DNA of 64,000 nucleotides from Thermobispora bispora DSM 43833 (GTDB taxonomy: Bacteria; Actinomycetota; Actinomycetes; Streptosporangiales; Streptosporangiaceae): contig NC_014165.1 of assembly GCF_000092645.1 (NCBI RefSeq), positions 3,658,001 through 3,722,000 of the forward strand, written 5' to 3'. Positions 9,359-18,342 of the stretch are shown here, one piece after another. Position numbers and translations under genes: made by a program. Under the pieces are notes generated by a model. That model did not search any database, was not told the DNA's origin, and was given only the letters and a program-made list of their open reading frames with translations. Positions within the stretch are counted from its first letter, which is position 1. Every line of letters starts with the position of its first letter.

Positions 9359-10831
9359 ATGCATCGCCTGATTCGGCGACTACCCTTACCCGTCCCCTCG
9401 TCCCAACCGCTCCGCGCCAAGATCACGGTGCTGGTGGGGCTGCTGACCGTGCTCTTACTGACCCCGCTCGCCGTGCTGGCGAGCATGCTCATCCAGCAGA
9501 TGGTCACCTCCACCGCCTGGAAGGAGACCCGGCAGCAGGTGATCGTCACTCAGACGGAGCTGCGGGCCGGGCGGCTCACCGATCCGATCGAGCCCAGCGT
9601 CCCCGGGGTCGACCTCGTCCAGGTGGTCGACGCCAAAGGGCGTGTGATCGCCGCCTCGGAGGAGGCACGTTCCCTGCCGCCGCTCGCCTCCACCCTGCCC
9701 ACCCCGGACGAGCCCCAGCGTGACCTGCAATCGTGCCCCCAGGAGGACGCGGGCCCCTGCATGCGGGTCTCCGCGCTCCGGGTGGACGGCGCCTCATCGC
9801 CGACGGTGATCTACGCGGGGAGGCCGGCGAGCGCCCTCACCGAGGGCACCAACCTGAACCTGATCCTCGCCGCGCAGGTGGCCCTGGTCACCCTGCTGAC
9901 CGGCTGGGGGACGTGGAAGCTCGCCGGAGGCATTCTCCGGCCGATCAACGACATCCGCGGCACGCTGAACGCGATCAACGTCAACGATCTCAGCGCCCGG
10001 GTGCCCACCCCGGACGGCGATGACGAGATCATCCGGCTCGCCCACACGGTGAACGACACGCTGGACCGGATCGAGCACGCCAAGCAGGTCACCGAGCGGC
10101 TCTACCGGCGGCAGCGCGAGTTCACCGCGGACGCCTCCCACGAGCTGCGCACCCCGCTCGCCGGGATCCGCGCCCGGCTCGAGGACGCCAAGCTCCACCC
10201 GGCGGAGACCGACCTGGAGGAGCTGGTCGACGGCGCGCTGGGCGACGTCGAACGGCTGCAGGCGATCATCGACGACCTGCTCTTCCTCACCCGGGTCTGC
10301 GCCGCCGATCCGCGGAAGATGGAGCTCATCGACCTGGGCGAGCTCGTCCGCGCGGAGACCGCCGCCCGCGAGTGCCCGGTCGAGGTACGGCTGGACCTCG
10401 ACGGCCTGACCACGATCAAGGCGGTGCGCAACGAGATCGCCCGGGCGTACGTCAACCTGATCGACAACGCTCAGCGCCACGCGAAGCGGATCATCGAGGT
10501 CGAGGTCCGCACCGAGGGCACGTACGTCGTGGTCAGCGTGGGCGATGACGGCCCCGGCGTTCCCGAGGACAAGCGCGAGTGGATCTTCGAAAGGTTCGCC
10601 CGGCTCGACTCCGCCCGCAGCCGCGACCGCGGCGGCACCGGCCTGGGGCTGACCATAGTGCGGGACATCGCCGTCGCGCACGGCGGCACGGTGACCGTGG
10701 ACGAGTCCCGGTACGGCGGCGCCCGGTTCGTGGTACGGCTCCCGCTGGTCCCGGGGTACTCGTCGCCGGACGGCGCCGGACCCGCCGATGCGGACCGCCG
10801 GCCGTCCGCGGCGCCCCACCGCGGCGGGTGA
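9359..10831 (+). CDS. Orphan HAMP sensor histidine kinase with two TTA codons
   Basis: 490-residue membrane sensor kinase. TM1 is about 22-46, an extracytoplasmic sensor follows (about 50-165, with two cysteines), TM2 is about 166-190, then HAMP. HisKA carries phospho-acceptor H261 in DASHELRTP; the ATPase has N box NLIDNA (366-371), G1 DDGPG (396-400) and G2 GGTGLGL (425-431). No response-regulator gene is adjacent, so the partner is elsewhere. ATG at 9359 has GGAGGAG about 12 bases upstream; an in-frame TTG at 9350 is too close to it. Codons 10 (9386) and 33 (9455) are TTA, unusual at this GC content, and suggest translational control by the UAA tRNA. Confidence 0.88.
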   Translation: MHRLIRRLPLPVPSSQPLRAKITVLVGLLTVLLLTPLAVLASMLIQQMVTSTAWKETRQQVIVTQTELRAGRLTDPIEPSVPGVDLVQVVDAKGRVIAASEEARSLPPLASTLPTPDEPQRDLQSCPQEDAGPCMRVSALRVDGASSPTVIYAGRPASALTEGTNLNLILAAQVALVTLLTGWGTWKLAGGILRPINDIRGTLNAINVNDLSARVPTPDGDDEIIRLAHTVNDTLDRIEHAKQVTERLYRRQREFTADASHELRTPLAGIRARLEDAKLHPAETDLEELVDGALGDVERLQAIIDDLLFLTRVCAADPRKMELIDLGELVRAETAARECPVEVRLDLDGLTTIKAVRNEIARAYVNLIDNAQRHAKRIIEVEVRTEGTYVVVSVGDDGPGVPEDKREWIFERFARLDSARSRDRGGTGLGLTIVRDIAVAHGGTVTVDESRYGGARFVVRLPLVPGYSSPDGAGPADADRRPSAAPHRGG

Positions 10832-11181
10832 CGGGCGCGCCCGGCCGGGCCGCCGCCGGGTGAAGCCCCGCGCGTGGCCCGCGACCTCGATCGCGTCCCC
10901 CGGTCGCGGGGATCGCGATGCTCGGCTTCGCCACCCGGCTCGCCCTCCAGTCCCGTTGGCACGGGCTCTGCGGGCAGGAACCGGGCGGTTGGCGGCGGAG
11001 AGACGCCGTCCCGAGGCGTACGGGCTCTGCGGACACGACGCGGGCGGGCCGGTCATCGTTCGTGATCGAGGCGCCCGCACGGGCCACCCGGGCAAAGGTT
11101 GGCGGGCCGCGGCGGCATCGCGAGCTCAGGTCCCCGGCGCGCGGGAGGACGGGCAGCCGATGCCGGGGCGGGCGGCCGCCG
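10832..11181. other. Intergenic between convergent genes, no gene seen
   Basis: The only structure noticed is a short direct repeat of ACGGGCTCTGCGG (near 10966 and 11023). There is no ribosome site with a credible frame and no clear terminator. Confidence 0.4.
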
Positions 11182-12462
11182 TCACCCCGATCCCCGGGCG
11201 CGCTTCCGCGCCGTCAGGATCAGCAGCGGCACCAGCGCGGCGATCGCCAGGACGGAGAGCCCGGAGAAGCCGGTGACGCTCAGGGCCGGGCCCGCGGCGA
11301 GCGCCGCGACCGCCCCGCACAGGTTCGACAGGGCGTCGACGCCGCCCTGGGCGGACGCCCGGGCCTCACCGGAGACGGCCGAGCCGAACTCGGCCGAGGC
11401 CGCCACGGTGACGAACGACCAGCCGAGACCGAGCAGGAAGAGCGAGACGACGATCCACGCGGTGTCGGCGGGCCGGATCGCGCCGATGACGAGCGAGGCG
11501 ACGAGGATCCAGGTCCCGGCGGCGATGGTGCGGCGCGGGCCGAGCCGGTCCGCGAGGTGGCCGACCACGGGCGAGAACGCGAACATGCCGAGGACGTGCA
11601 GGCTGATGGTGATCCCGATCATCGTGATCGACCCGCCGTGGTGGGCGAGATGGACCGGGGTGGCCGTCATGACCCCGAGCATCACGCCGTGGGCGGTGAG
11701 GATCGCGATGACGGCGAACCGCGCCACCGGATTCCCGCCCAGCTCGGCGAGCATCGGCCTGATCCGGCCGGACGCCTTCCCCGGCGGCGCCGGGGTGGGC
11801 GCCGCGTACCGCTCCCGCAGCCGCAACGGGTCCGGGCGCAGCCAGGCGAAGACGATCAGCCCGGCCACGGCGAGGCAGACGGTGGCGATGAGGAACGCGC
11901 CCGCGTAAACGTTCAGGCCGACGAGGTCACCGACGAACCGGCCGGGGGCGCCGAGGCTGGGGCCGAGGACCGATCCGATGGTCCCCGCCCACACCACCTG
12001 GGCGAGCGAACGGCCCGCGTGCTGCGGCGCGGCGAGGTCCGTGGCGGCGAACCGGGCCTGCAGGCTGACGGCGGTGCCGGCGCCGATGGACAGCAGCCCG
12101 AGGAACAGCGGGACGACGAGGTCGGCCTGGGCGGCGGCGACGAGCAGCGCGCTGCCCACCGCGGCGGTCCACCACCCGGCGGTGAGGGCGGCGCGGCGGC
12201 CGTACCGGGCGGCGAGGTTCCCCAGCGGCAGGCCGAGCAGGGCCGCGCCGAGGATGCTCGCGGTGCGGGCGAGACCCGCCCAGGCGTCGCTGCCGGTGAC
12301 CTCTCCGGCGAGCAGCACGCCGATCGAGGGGGCGATGCCCACGCCGACCGTGCCGATGGCCTGCATGACCGTCAGCACGGTCATCGTGCGGCGCTGCACA
12401 CGGGCGGCTTCCGGGGGCGGGGCGTGCCGCACCGCGCCGGCCGCCGGTCGCGCTCCGTCCAT
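11182..12462 (-). CDS. MFS transporter
   Basis: 426 residues with about twelve hydrophobic helices in two halves. The loop after TM2 holds GNLAARYGRRAAL, and the equivalent second-half loop holds GHLADRLGPRRTI; both are the G-x-x-x-D/A-R-x-G-R motif of the major facilitator superfamily. It is probably an efflux or uptake permease of the drug/sugar type, with unknown substrate. ATG at 12462 has GAGG about 10 bases upstream; the in-frame extension to 12738 would run through the tRNA and is rejected. The gene is convergent with the sensor kinase, and the tRNA lies upstream on the same strand. Confidence 0.87.
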   Translation of the reverse strand: MDGARPAAGAVRHAPPPEAARVQRRTMTVLTVMQAIGTVGVGIAPSIGVLLAGEVTGSDAWAGLARTASILGAALLGLPLGNLAARYGRRAALTAGWWTAAVGSALLVAAAQADLVVPLFLGLLSIGAGTAVSLQARFAATDLAAPQHAGRSLAQVVWAGTIGSVLGPSLGAPGRFVGDLVGLNVYAGAFLIATVCLAVAGLIVFAWLRPDPLRLRERYAAPTPAPPGKASGRIRPMLAELGGNPVARFAVIAILTAHGVMLGVMTATPVHLAHHGGSITMIGITISLHVLGMFAFSPVVGHLADRLGPRRTIAAGTWILVASLVIGAIRPADTAWIVVSLFLLGLGWSFVTVAASAEFGSAVSGEARASAQGGVDALSNLCGAVAALAAGPALSVTGFSGLSVLAIAALVPLLILTARKRARGSG

Positions 12463-12708
12463 GGGGAGGAATCCTCGCGATAGGGGAACCGATGTGCGCC
12501 GGCCGAGGGATACGGTCGCGGGCCGGCGCGGGCTCATCCCATCATGGCCGGGTGCGAGCCGTGCCCGGGACGCGGGGCCGGGCCGCACGTGGGGGCGTCG
12601 CCGCGATGCCGTACGGCGCCCTGCGGCGGGTGTACGCCATCGAACCGGGTCACGGCAGGGCCGCTGAGCCGCGGAAAGGCCGCCCGTCTCGCGCCGCCGC
12701 ATGCGTGG

Positions 12709-12781
12709 TGCCCCCGGTGGGACTCGAACCCACACCACAGCCCTTTTAAGGGGCTTGCCTCTGCCATTGGGCTACGGGGGC
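12709..12781 (-). tRNA. tRNA with anticodon UAA, short variable loop, CCA encoded
   Basis: A complete 73-nt cloverleaf on the minus strand. Acceptor GCCCCCG/CGGGGGC, U8 A9, a 3-bp D stem (GCC/GGC), anticodon stem AGCCC/GGGCT with loop CTTAAAA, so anticodon UAA. The variable loop has only five bases (GTGGT); the T arm is GTGGG-TTCGAGT-CCCAC; discriminator A73 is followed by an encoded CCA (12706-12708). UAA should mean leucine (UUA), but bacterial tRNA-Leu normally is class II with a long variable arm. It could be an atypical tRNA-Leu, a different acylation identity, or a non-translational tRNA. The folding is strong; the charging identity is open. Confidence 0.85.
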
Positions 12782-13990
12782 GCCGTGATCATATGTCACA
12801 AATCGCCGCTGTGTACGCGGATTAAGGTTTTAACTCCGCATATCCCCGGCTTTGCGGGGGATGGAACCCGCCGGCCCATGGTGGCGAGGTAACAACACGG
12901 TGCGGCGATCGAGCTCACCGGCCCGGACCGGCCGCGCATCCTCCGCTGCGCCGGCGTTCCCGTACGGCGCCCGCTCCACCGGGTTCCCGAAGCCGTGCAC
13001 GGAGCGCCAGCTTAGCCCGAACCCCGAGGGCGCCGGACCCGAGATCGCAGGGAAGGCACCGCCGCCCACGGCACGGCCGAGGGCCGGCGAGAGCGGGCCC
13101 CGGGCCGTCTCGGCGGCGGTGATCGGCGAACGTCGCGGCGCGGAGACCACCCCCTCCGGATCCGGCTTCGGCCTCCATCACATATCGCCGGACCGGCACC
13201 GCGCAATGGAAAGGCCGTGCCATGCCCGCACCGGCCGTCCCCCAACGGCCGGGCCGTCCCCGGACGGCCGCCCCGAAGGCCGCCGTGCGGGCCGTCCGCC
13301 CGCGTCCGCCTTCGCCTCCGCACCCAGCGATAGACGTACCTCACCAGCGGCCGTCGAACCGCCCGGCGGCCACTCCCGCGGGGCCCGGGTGGGCGAGCCG
13401 GCCCGGGTACCCGGTGGGCGGAGCCGGCCGGCGCGCCAGATCTTCCACCCCGGGGTGCCCGCCGGGGCCTTCCGCCACGGATCGCCGGATCTTCTCCCAG
13501 AGGTGGCCGGGGCCCTCCCCTGCCTTCTCCCAGGGGTGGTCGTGGAGTGCCGGGCGTCTCCGTGGGCGGGCCGGGCCCCCGACCGGCCCGCCCGTACGGC
13601 TGCCGCCCGCCGCGCTGTGCCGCGGCGCCATGGCCGCGGCGATGCGCCGCAGCCGCCTGGCCGCCGCTGTGCACGGCAGCCGCCGGCCACGGCGGTGCGC
13701 CGCGAGCCCGGCCGGACCGGATCAGACCCTCCCCCGGCGTGCCCGATCCGGCCGCCCGCGAAGGGACGCCCCAGGTGCCGCCCGGCGGCCGCGTACGCGG
13801 CGCACGGGCATGCGTGACGGCCCTCGGCCGCGTCACCGAGCCGCGGTTGGCCCGCCGTGCCGGGTGTCCAGGGGGAACACCCGGCACGGCGGGAGCTCGT
13901 GGGTGCCGCCGCCCTCCCCGGTGCGGCCGCCGGCCGCGGCCGAGCGCGGCCGGCCCGGCCCCGGATCCCGGCCGCGGGACCGGGCGGGCG
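12782..13990. other. 1.2-kb region without a supportable gene
   Basis: Frames are open on both strands only because stop codons are rare at this GC content. Their translations are Pro/Arg/Gly/Ala-rich with no domain pattern, hydrophobic core or ribosome site. One imperfect direct repeat is visible: CTTCTCCCAGAGGTGG (13493) and CTTCTCCCAGGGGTGG (13526). A more AT-rich stretch (12782-12850) upstream of the tRNA probably holds its promoter. The rest may be decayed sequence. Confidence 0.45.
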
Positions 13991-15319
13991 TCAGCGCTTG
14001 CGCCCGCTCAGCGCCGCGGCCCGGAACACCTCGCGCGGGTTCTCCAGCTCGCCCAGCGAGATCGTCTCCCGGCGGAAGAACAGCGCCAGCGTCCAGTCCA
14101 TGACCACGCGGGCCTTCCGGTTGAACGTGGGGATCCGCAGCAGGTGGTAGGTCCGGTGCGTGAACCACGCCGGGAAGCCGCGGAGCTTGATGCCGTAGAC
14201 GTTCGCGACGCCCCGGTGGAGGCCGAGGCCGGCGACCGAGCCGACGTACCGGTGCCGGTACTCCTTGAGCTCCCGGCCGCGCAGGTAGGCGACGATGTTG
14301 TCGGCGAGCACCTTGGCCTGCCGTACCGCGTGCTGGGCGTTGGGCGCGCAGTACTTGCCCGGCTGGGTGACGTCGGGCACCCCGGCGATGTCGCCGGCGG
14401 CGAACGCGCCCTCGACCCCGTCGACGGTGAGCCGGGTGGTGGTCTTGATCCGGCCGTTCTCGTCGAGCGGCAGGTCGGTCGAGTCGACCACCGGGCTCGC
14501 CTTGACCCCGGCGGTCCACACGATCGTGGCGGCCTCGAACTCGTCACCGTCCGACGTCTTCACCAGACCGCCCTCGCAGGACTCGAGGAGGGTCTTCATC
14601 TTGAGCTCGATGCCGCGCTCGCGGAGCTGCTCGGCGGTCCACTCGCCCATCTCGGGGCCGACCTCGGGGAGGATGCGGTCGCTCGCCTCGATGAGGACCC
14701 ACCGCAGGTCCTTCTCCTCGATGGTCGGGTAGTACTTGATCGCGTCCGAGGTCATGTCCTGGAGCTCGGCGAGGACCTCGATGCCCGCGAACCCGCCGCC
14801 GACCACGACGAAGGTGAGCGCGCGCCGGCGCACGTCGGGGTCGTCGCTGGAGTCGGCCCGGTCGAGCAGCGCGAGGACCCGGTTGCGCAGGGCGATCGCC
14901 TCACCGATGGTCTTGAAGCCGATCGCGGCGTCGGCGAGGCCGGGGATCGGCAGCGTCCGGGAGATCGACCCGGCCGCCATGACGATGATGTCGTAGTCGA
15001 GCTCGCGCGCCTGGCCGACCGGCGGCTGGAAGACCAGGGTCCGGCGCTCGTGGTGGACCTTCGTCACCATGCCGTTGAGGATCCGGATCTTCGGGAGCAC
15101 CCGGCGCAACGGCGTCACCACGTGGCGGGGCGAGATGTTGCCGGCCGCGACCTCGGGGAGGAACGGCTGGTAGGTCATGTAGGACCGCGGGTCGATCAGC
15201 GTGACCCGCACGCTGCCGTCACGCAGCTCGCGACGGAGCCTGCGCTGGAGGCGCAGTCCCGTGTAGAGGCCGACGTAGCCGCCGCCCACGATGACGATGT
15301 GCTTCGACTTGCGGTTCAC
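13991..15319 (-). CDS. ndh: Type II NADH dehydrogenase
   Basis: 442-residue FAD/NAD(P)-binding oxidoreductase that passes electrons from NADH to menaquinone at the inner face of the membrane without pumping protons. FAD fold IVIVGGGYVGLYTG at the start, NADH fold VVVGGGFAGIEVL in the middle, and a second FAD motif near FAAGDIAGVPD. A C-terminal amphipathic stretch fits membrane attachment. The start was taken as GTG at 15319 (or 15322) because AAGGG lies 7 bases upstream. The ATG at 15355 sits inside a Rex operator and has no ribosome site. Two Rex-type palindromes upstream point to repression when NADH is low. Confidence 0.9.
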   Translation of the reverse strand: MNRKSKHIVIVGGGYVGLYTGLRLQRRLRRELRDGSVRVTLIDPRSYMTYQPFLPEVAAGNISPRHVVTPLRRVLPKIRILNGMVTKVHHERRTLVFQPPVGQARELDYDIIVMAAGSISRTLPIPGLADAAIGFKTIGEAIALRNRVLALLDRADSSDDPDVRRRALTFVVVGGGFAGIEVLAELQDMTSDAIKYYPTIEEKDLRWVLIEASDRILPEVGPEMGEWTAEQLRERGIELKMKTLLESCEGGLVKTSDGDEFEAATIVWTAGVKASPVVDSTDLPLDENGRIKTTTRLTVDGVEGAFAAGDIAGVPDVTQPGKYCAPNAQHAVRQAKVLADNIVAYLRGRELKEYRHRYVGSVAGLGLHRGVANVYGIKLRGFPAWFTHRTYHLLRIPTFNRKARVVMDWTLALFFRRETISLGELENPREVFRAAALSGRKR

Positions 15320-15343
15320 CACGGTGCCCTTCGTCCCGGCTGC

Positions 15344-15361
15344 TTGTGAAAGCATTCACAA
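15344..15361. promoter_or_regulatory. Rex-type operator, promoter-proximal copy
   Basis: TTGTGAA-AGCA-TTCACAA is a perfect 7-bp inverted repeat with a 4-base spacer, matching the known Rex operator of actinobacteria. It lies about 25-42 bases upstream of the chosen ndh start. Confidence 0.8.
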
Positions 15362-15421
15362 GCTTAGGTGCCGGTAGGGCGTCCACGCCAGGACTAAACA
15401 GGACAAATTCGATAGAAATTC

Positions 15422-15461
15422 TCAATCGTTCAAGATTGACGATCTTTTATCGTAAAAGATC
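15422..15461. promoter_or_regulatory. Two AT-rich palindromes of unknown regulator
   Basis: TCAATC-GTTCAA-GATTGA (15422-15439) and GATCTTTTA-TCG-TAAAAGATC (15441-15461, nine-base arms, perfect) lie back to back between the two Rex sites in an unusually AT-rich stretch. They look like protein-binding sites; no regulator is assigned. Confidence 0.55.
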
Positions 15462-15490
15462 ATGAATATTTCTCGCTGGAACGGTATCTC

Positions 15491-15508
15491 TTGTGAAATC
15501 TTTCACAA
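15491..15508. promoter_or_regulatory. Rex-type operator, distal copy
   Basis: TTGTGAAATCTTTCACAA is perfectly palindromic over eight bases each side, and extends by two more pairs to 15489-15510. It lies about 170 bases from the ndh start and 83 bases past the stop of the glycosylase gene, which reads towards it. Confidence 0.78.
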
Positions 15509-15601
15509 GATCCCTGGTTGCCAAGCCGGCCCAGGCCGCGCAGGCCTGGGTCAGCCGGCGGAACGACGTGACGCCGCCGTGCCACCAGGGCGGCCGCGGA
15601 G

Positions 15602-16408
15602 CTACCTCCGGCTCTCGCGCGCGAGCGCGACCGCGCGGCTGAAGACCGCGTCGAGCATGTCCGCCGTGACCCGGCCGGTGAAGGTGTTCTGCTGGCTCGG
15701 GTGGTAGCACCCCAGCAGGGTCACCTTCGCCCCGCGGTACTCCAGGGCGACCTCGGCGCCGTGCCCGAACCGGGGCCGCCGCGGCGGGCGGGTGAACCCG
15801 GCGTCGGCGAGCGCGGGCCAGAGCGCGTCCCAGGCGAACCCGCCCAGCGCGACGATCACCCGCACCGACTCGGCGACCAGGGCGAGCTCCCGGGAGAGCC
15901 ACGGCCGGCAGGCGTCCCGCTCCTCGCTGGTCGGCCGGTTCGCCGGCGGGGCGCACCGGACCGCGGCCAGCACCCGGGCGCCGAGCAGGCGCTGCCCGTC
16001 CGCCGCGTGGGTGCTCGTCTCCTGGGCGGCGAGGCCGGTGCGGTAGAGCGAGGCGAACAGCCAGTCGCCGCTGCGGTCACCGGTGAAGATCCGGCCGGTC
16101 CGGTTGCCGCCGTGCGCGGCGGGGGCGAGCCCCACGATGACCGTGTGCGGCCGCTCCTCCCCCCAGCCGGGCACCGGGCGGCCCCAGTACCGCTCGGTGG
16201 CGAACGCCCGCCGTTTCACGTCCGCGACGGTCTCCCGCCACTCCACCAGCCGCGGGCAGGCGCGGCACACCGACTGCCGGGCGGTCAGCTCGCCGAGCGT
16301 ACGGCTCTCCGCCGCGAGCTTGGCGACCTCGGCCGCCCCGTGGGCGACGGGCGTCTCGGGAGCCGCCGGGTCGCCCGGCCATCCGGAACCGGGAGGAACG
16401 AAGCTCAT
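15602..16408 (-). CDS. Uracil-DNA glycosylase, family 5 (UdgB-like), Fe-S
   Basis: 268 residues. It removes uracil and other deaminated bases from DNA. Four cysteines that can hold a 4Fe-4S cluster are at 48, 51 (CRACP), 152 (RCAPPAN) and 167. The active-site loop [19 protein letters not shown] (93-111) has Ala/His where family 1 has Asp/His, as in UdgB enzymes. The C-terminal motif [13 protein letters not shown] (234-246) provides H236. ATG at 16408 has GGTGG upstream; a longer in-frame extension to 16618 runs through intergenic repeats and is rejected. Possibly co-transcribed with ndh, which lies downstream, but the operator region between argues for separate control. Confidence 0.88.
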   Translation of the reverse strand: MSFVPPGSGWPGDPAAPETPVAHGAAEVAKLAAESRTLGELTARQSVCRACPRLVEWRETVADVKRRAFATERYWGRPVPGWGEERPHTVIVGLAPAAHGGNRTGRIFTGDRSGDWLFASLYRTGLAAQETSTHAADGQRLLGARVLAAVRCAPPANRPTSEERDACRPWLSRELALVAESVRVIVALGGFAWDALWPALADAGFTRPPRRPRFGHGAEVALEYRGAKVTLLGCYHPSQQNTFTGRVTADMLDAVFSRAVALARESRR

Positions 16409-16878
16409 ACCACCGATCGTGCCAGCTCCCCGGACCCGGTGAGCCCCTTCCGGGCGGGGAGCCCGCGCCGTTCCGGTCCGGCCCGGGCCAGCCCGCCGGG
16501 CGGGTACGGCTCGCACGGGACGGGCGGCGCCGGGAGGACAGGCCGCGGGTACGGCCCGCACGCGGAGGACAGGCCACGGGTACGGCTCACACGCGACGGG
16601 GCGGCTGAGACAGGGCACGGGTACCGCTCACGCGCACGGGGCCCAAGCAACACGGGACGGCATGCCCACCCGGCTCGGGATCGCGGGCGCCCCCACCACC
16701 GGGACGCCCCTTTGCCGGTGGGAGACCCGACGTCGTCGTCACCCGCCCGGGGGCGCCGTGGGGAAGGAGCCGGCGGCCGATCCGGGCGGGTGACCTGGCG
16801 TCCGCCCTGGGCCCGGGGGAAGGGGGACCGGGCCTTCCGGCCCGGCCGCGTGGCCGCGGGCGGACGCCGCTGGGAGGC
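16409..16878. repeat. Intergenic region with degenerate tandem repeats
   Basis: Between the starts/ends of flanking genes, 16495-16640 holds four or five imperfect copies of a unit like CGGGTACGGCTCACACG-(GA)CGGG with variable spacers. No frame has coding character. Similar GTACGG-rich repeats occur in other spacers of this window. Confidence 0.5.
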
Positions 16879-17814
16879 TCAGCCGAGCGACCAGGCGATC
16901 CCGTCGAGGATGTCGTGCTCGCTCACCAGGACCTCGCGGAAGCCGTACCGCTCGACGATGCGGTCGAGGATGAGCGCGCCGCCGCCGATCACGTCGACCC
17001 GCCCGGGGTGCATGACCGGGATGGCGGCCCGCTCCGCGCGGGGCATCCGCAGCAGCCGCTCGGTGACCGCGTGAACCTGCTCGGCCGGGATGCGGGAGTG
17101 GTGGATGCGCTCCGGCTCGTAGGCGGGGAGCCCCAGGGCGATGCCGGCCACGGTGGTGACCGAGCCGGCCAGCCCGACCAGGGTCCGGGCCCGCCGCACC
17201 GGCACCGCGGCCTCGACCCGGTCGAGCGCCGCGTCGATGTCGGCCACCGCGGCCCGCACCTCCGCCGGATCGGGCGGGTCGCCCGCCAGGTGCCGCTCGG
17301 TGAGCCGGACGCACCCGATGTCCACGGAGAGCGCGCCCTCGACGCGGTCCGTCCCGACCACGAACTCGGTCGAGCCGCCGCCGATGTCGGTCACCAGGTA
17401 CGGCCCGCCCTCCGGCGCGACCTGCGGGCCCAGGCCGCGGGTGGCGCCGGTGAACGAGAGGTGGGCCTCCTCGGCGCCGGAGATCACCTCGGGGTCCACC
17501 CCGAAGATCTCGCGGACCCCGGTGACGAACTCGTCCCGGTTCTCCGCGTCCCGGGTCGCGGAGGTGGCGACCACCCGGACCGGGATCCGCTCCCCCGCGC
17601 GGGTGTGCTTCTGGATCAGGTTCGCGTAGCCGCGCAGCGCGGCGAACGTCCGCTCCAGGGCCTCGGGGGCGAGCCGCCCGGTCCGGTCCACGCCCTCGCC
17701 GAGGCGGACGATCTCCATGCGGCGCTCGACGTCGGCGAGCCCATCGGCGGAGAGGTCCGCGATGAGCAGCCGCACCGAGTTGGTCCCGCAGTCGATGGCC
17801 GCGACCCGCTTCAT
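16879..17814 (-). CDS. ppx: Ppx/GppA exopolyphosphatase family protein
   Basis: 311 residues, the short actinobacterial form containing only the two ASKHA lobes. It hydrolyses polyphosphate ends or pppGpp. Phosphate loop 1 is IDCGTNSVRLL at residues 8-18; the second glycine loop is LVTDIGGGSTEF (about 150-161); GLAGSVTTVAG is also typical. ATG at 17814 has GGAGGAGAGG upstream. Its start overlaps the stop of the DUF501 gene by four bases (ATGA), so translation is probably coupled. Part of the conserved block ppx-DUF501-FtsB-like-eno-mazG. Confidence 0.9.
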   Translation of the reverse strand: MKRVAAIDCGTNSVRLLIADLSADGLADVERRMEIVRLGEGVDRTGRLAPEALERTFAALRGYANLIQKHTRAGERIPVRVVATSATRDAENRDEFVTGVREIFGVDPEVISGAEEAHLSFTGATRGLGPQVAPEGGPYLVTDIGGGSTEFVVGTDRVEGALSVDIGCVRLTERHLAGDPPDPAEVRAAVADIDAALDRVEAAVPVRRARTLVGLAGSVTTVAGIALGLPAYEPERIHHSRIPAEQVHAVTERLLRMPRAERAAIPVMHPGRVDVIGGGALILDRIVERYGFREVLVSEHDILDGIAWSLG

Positions 17815-18326
17815 TGCAGCCTCTCCTCCGGCACGCACGGGCCCTTCGCCCACCATTCGGGAAGCTGCTCGAGCGCCTCCCGGCCGAACGGGTTCACGCC
17901 GGGGACGGCGAGCTCGTGCGCGACCAGCGCGTGGAGGCACTTGACCCGGGTGGGCATGCCCCCGGCGCTCTGCGTCCCCTCGGGCAGCGGCTCCACGCCC
18001 TCCTCATGGGCCGCCCGCTCCCGCCGGGTCAGGTAGTCCTCGTGGGCGGCCCGGTAGGCGGCGGCGAGCTCAGGGTCCTCGGCGAGCCTCGCCGTCATCC
18101 GCTTCATCAGGCCGGACGCCTCGAGCCTGCCGATCGCCGAGGCGGCCCTCGGGCAGGTCAGGTAGAACAGCGTCGGGAACGGGGTGCCGTCGGGCAGCCG
18201 GGGCGCGGTCTCCACCACGTCGGGGAGCCCGCACGGGCACCGGTGCGCCACCCGCCGCACCGCGCGCGGCTCCCGCCCGAGCTGCTCCCGGATCGCCGCC
18301 AGGTCTTTGGGATCCACGGATCTCAC
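17811..18326 (-). CDS. DUF501 family protein
   Basis: 171 residues with the conserved cysteine pair RCPCGLP near residue 30 and the motif TPFPTLFYLTCPRA. The later motif GTQSAGGMPTRVKCLHALVAHELAVPGVNPFG is also characteristic of DUF501. Function is unknown. GTG at 18326 has GAGGAGGG about ten bases upstream. The stop overlaps the ppx start (ATGA). In actinobacteria it sits constantly between ftsB/divIC-like and ppx, implying a housekeeping role. Confidence 0.88.
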   Translation of the reverse strand: MRSVDPKDLAAIREQLGREPRAVRRVAHRCPCGLPDVVETAPRLPDGTPFPTLFYLTCPRAASAIGRLEASGLMKRMTARLAEDPELAAAYRAAHEDYLTRRERAAHEEGVEPLPEGTQSAGGMPTRVKCLHALVAHELAVPGVNPFGREALEQLPEWWAKGPCVPEERLQ

Positions 18327-18342
18327 GCGGCCAGGACCCTCC

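Noticed and set aside
12852-13817. Open frames of about 300 codons on both strands
   Set aside because: Low-complexity Pro/Arg/Gly text, no ribosome site, no hydrophobic core; stops are rare at this GC content.
12782-13990. Integrated element next to the tRNA
   Set aside because: No integrase, no repeated tRNA end and no phage-like genes were seen.
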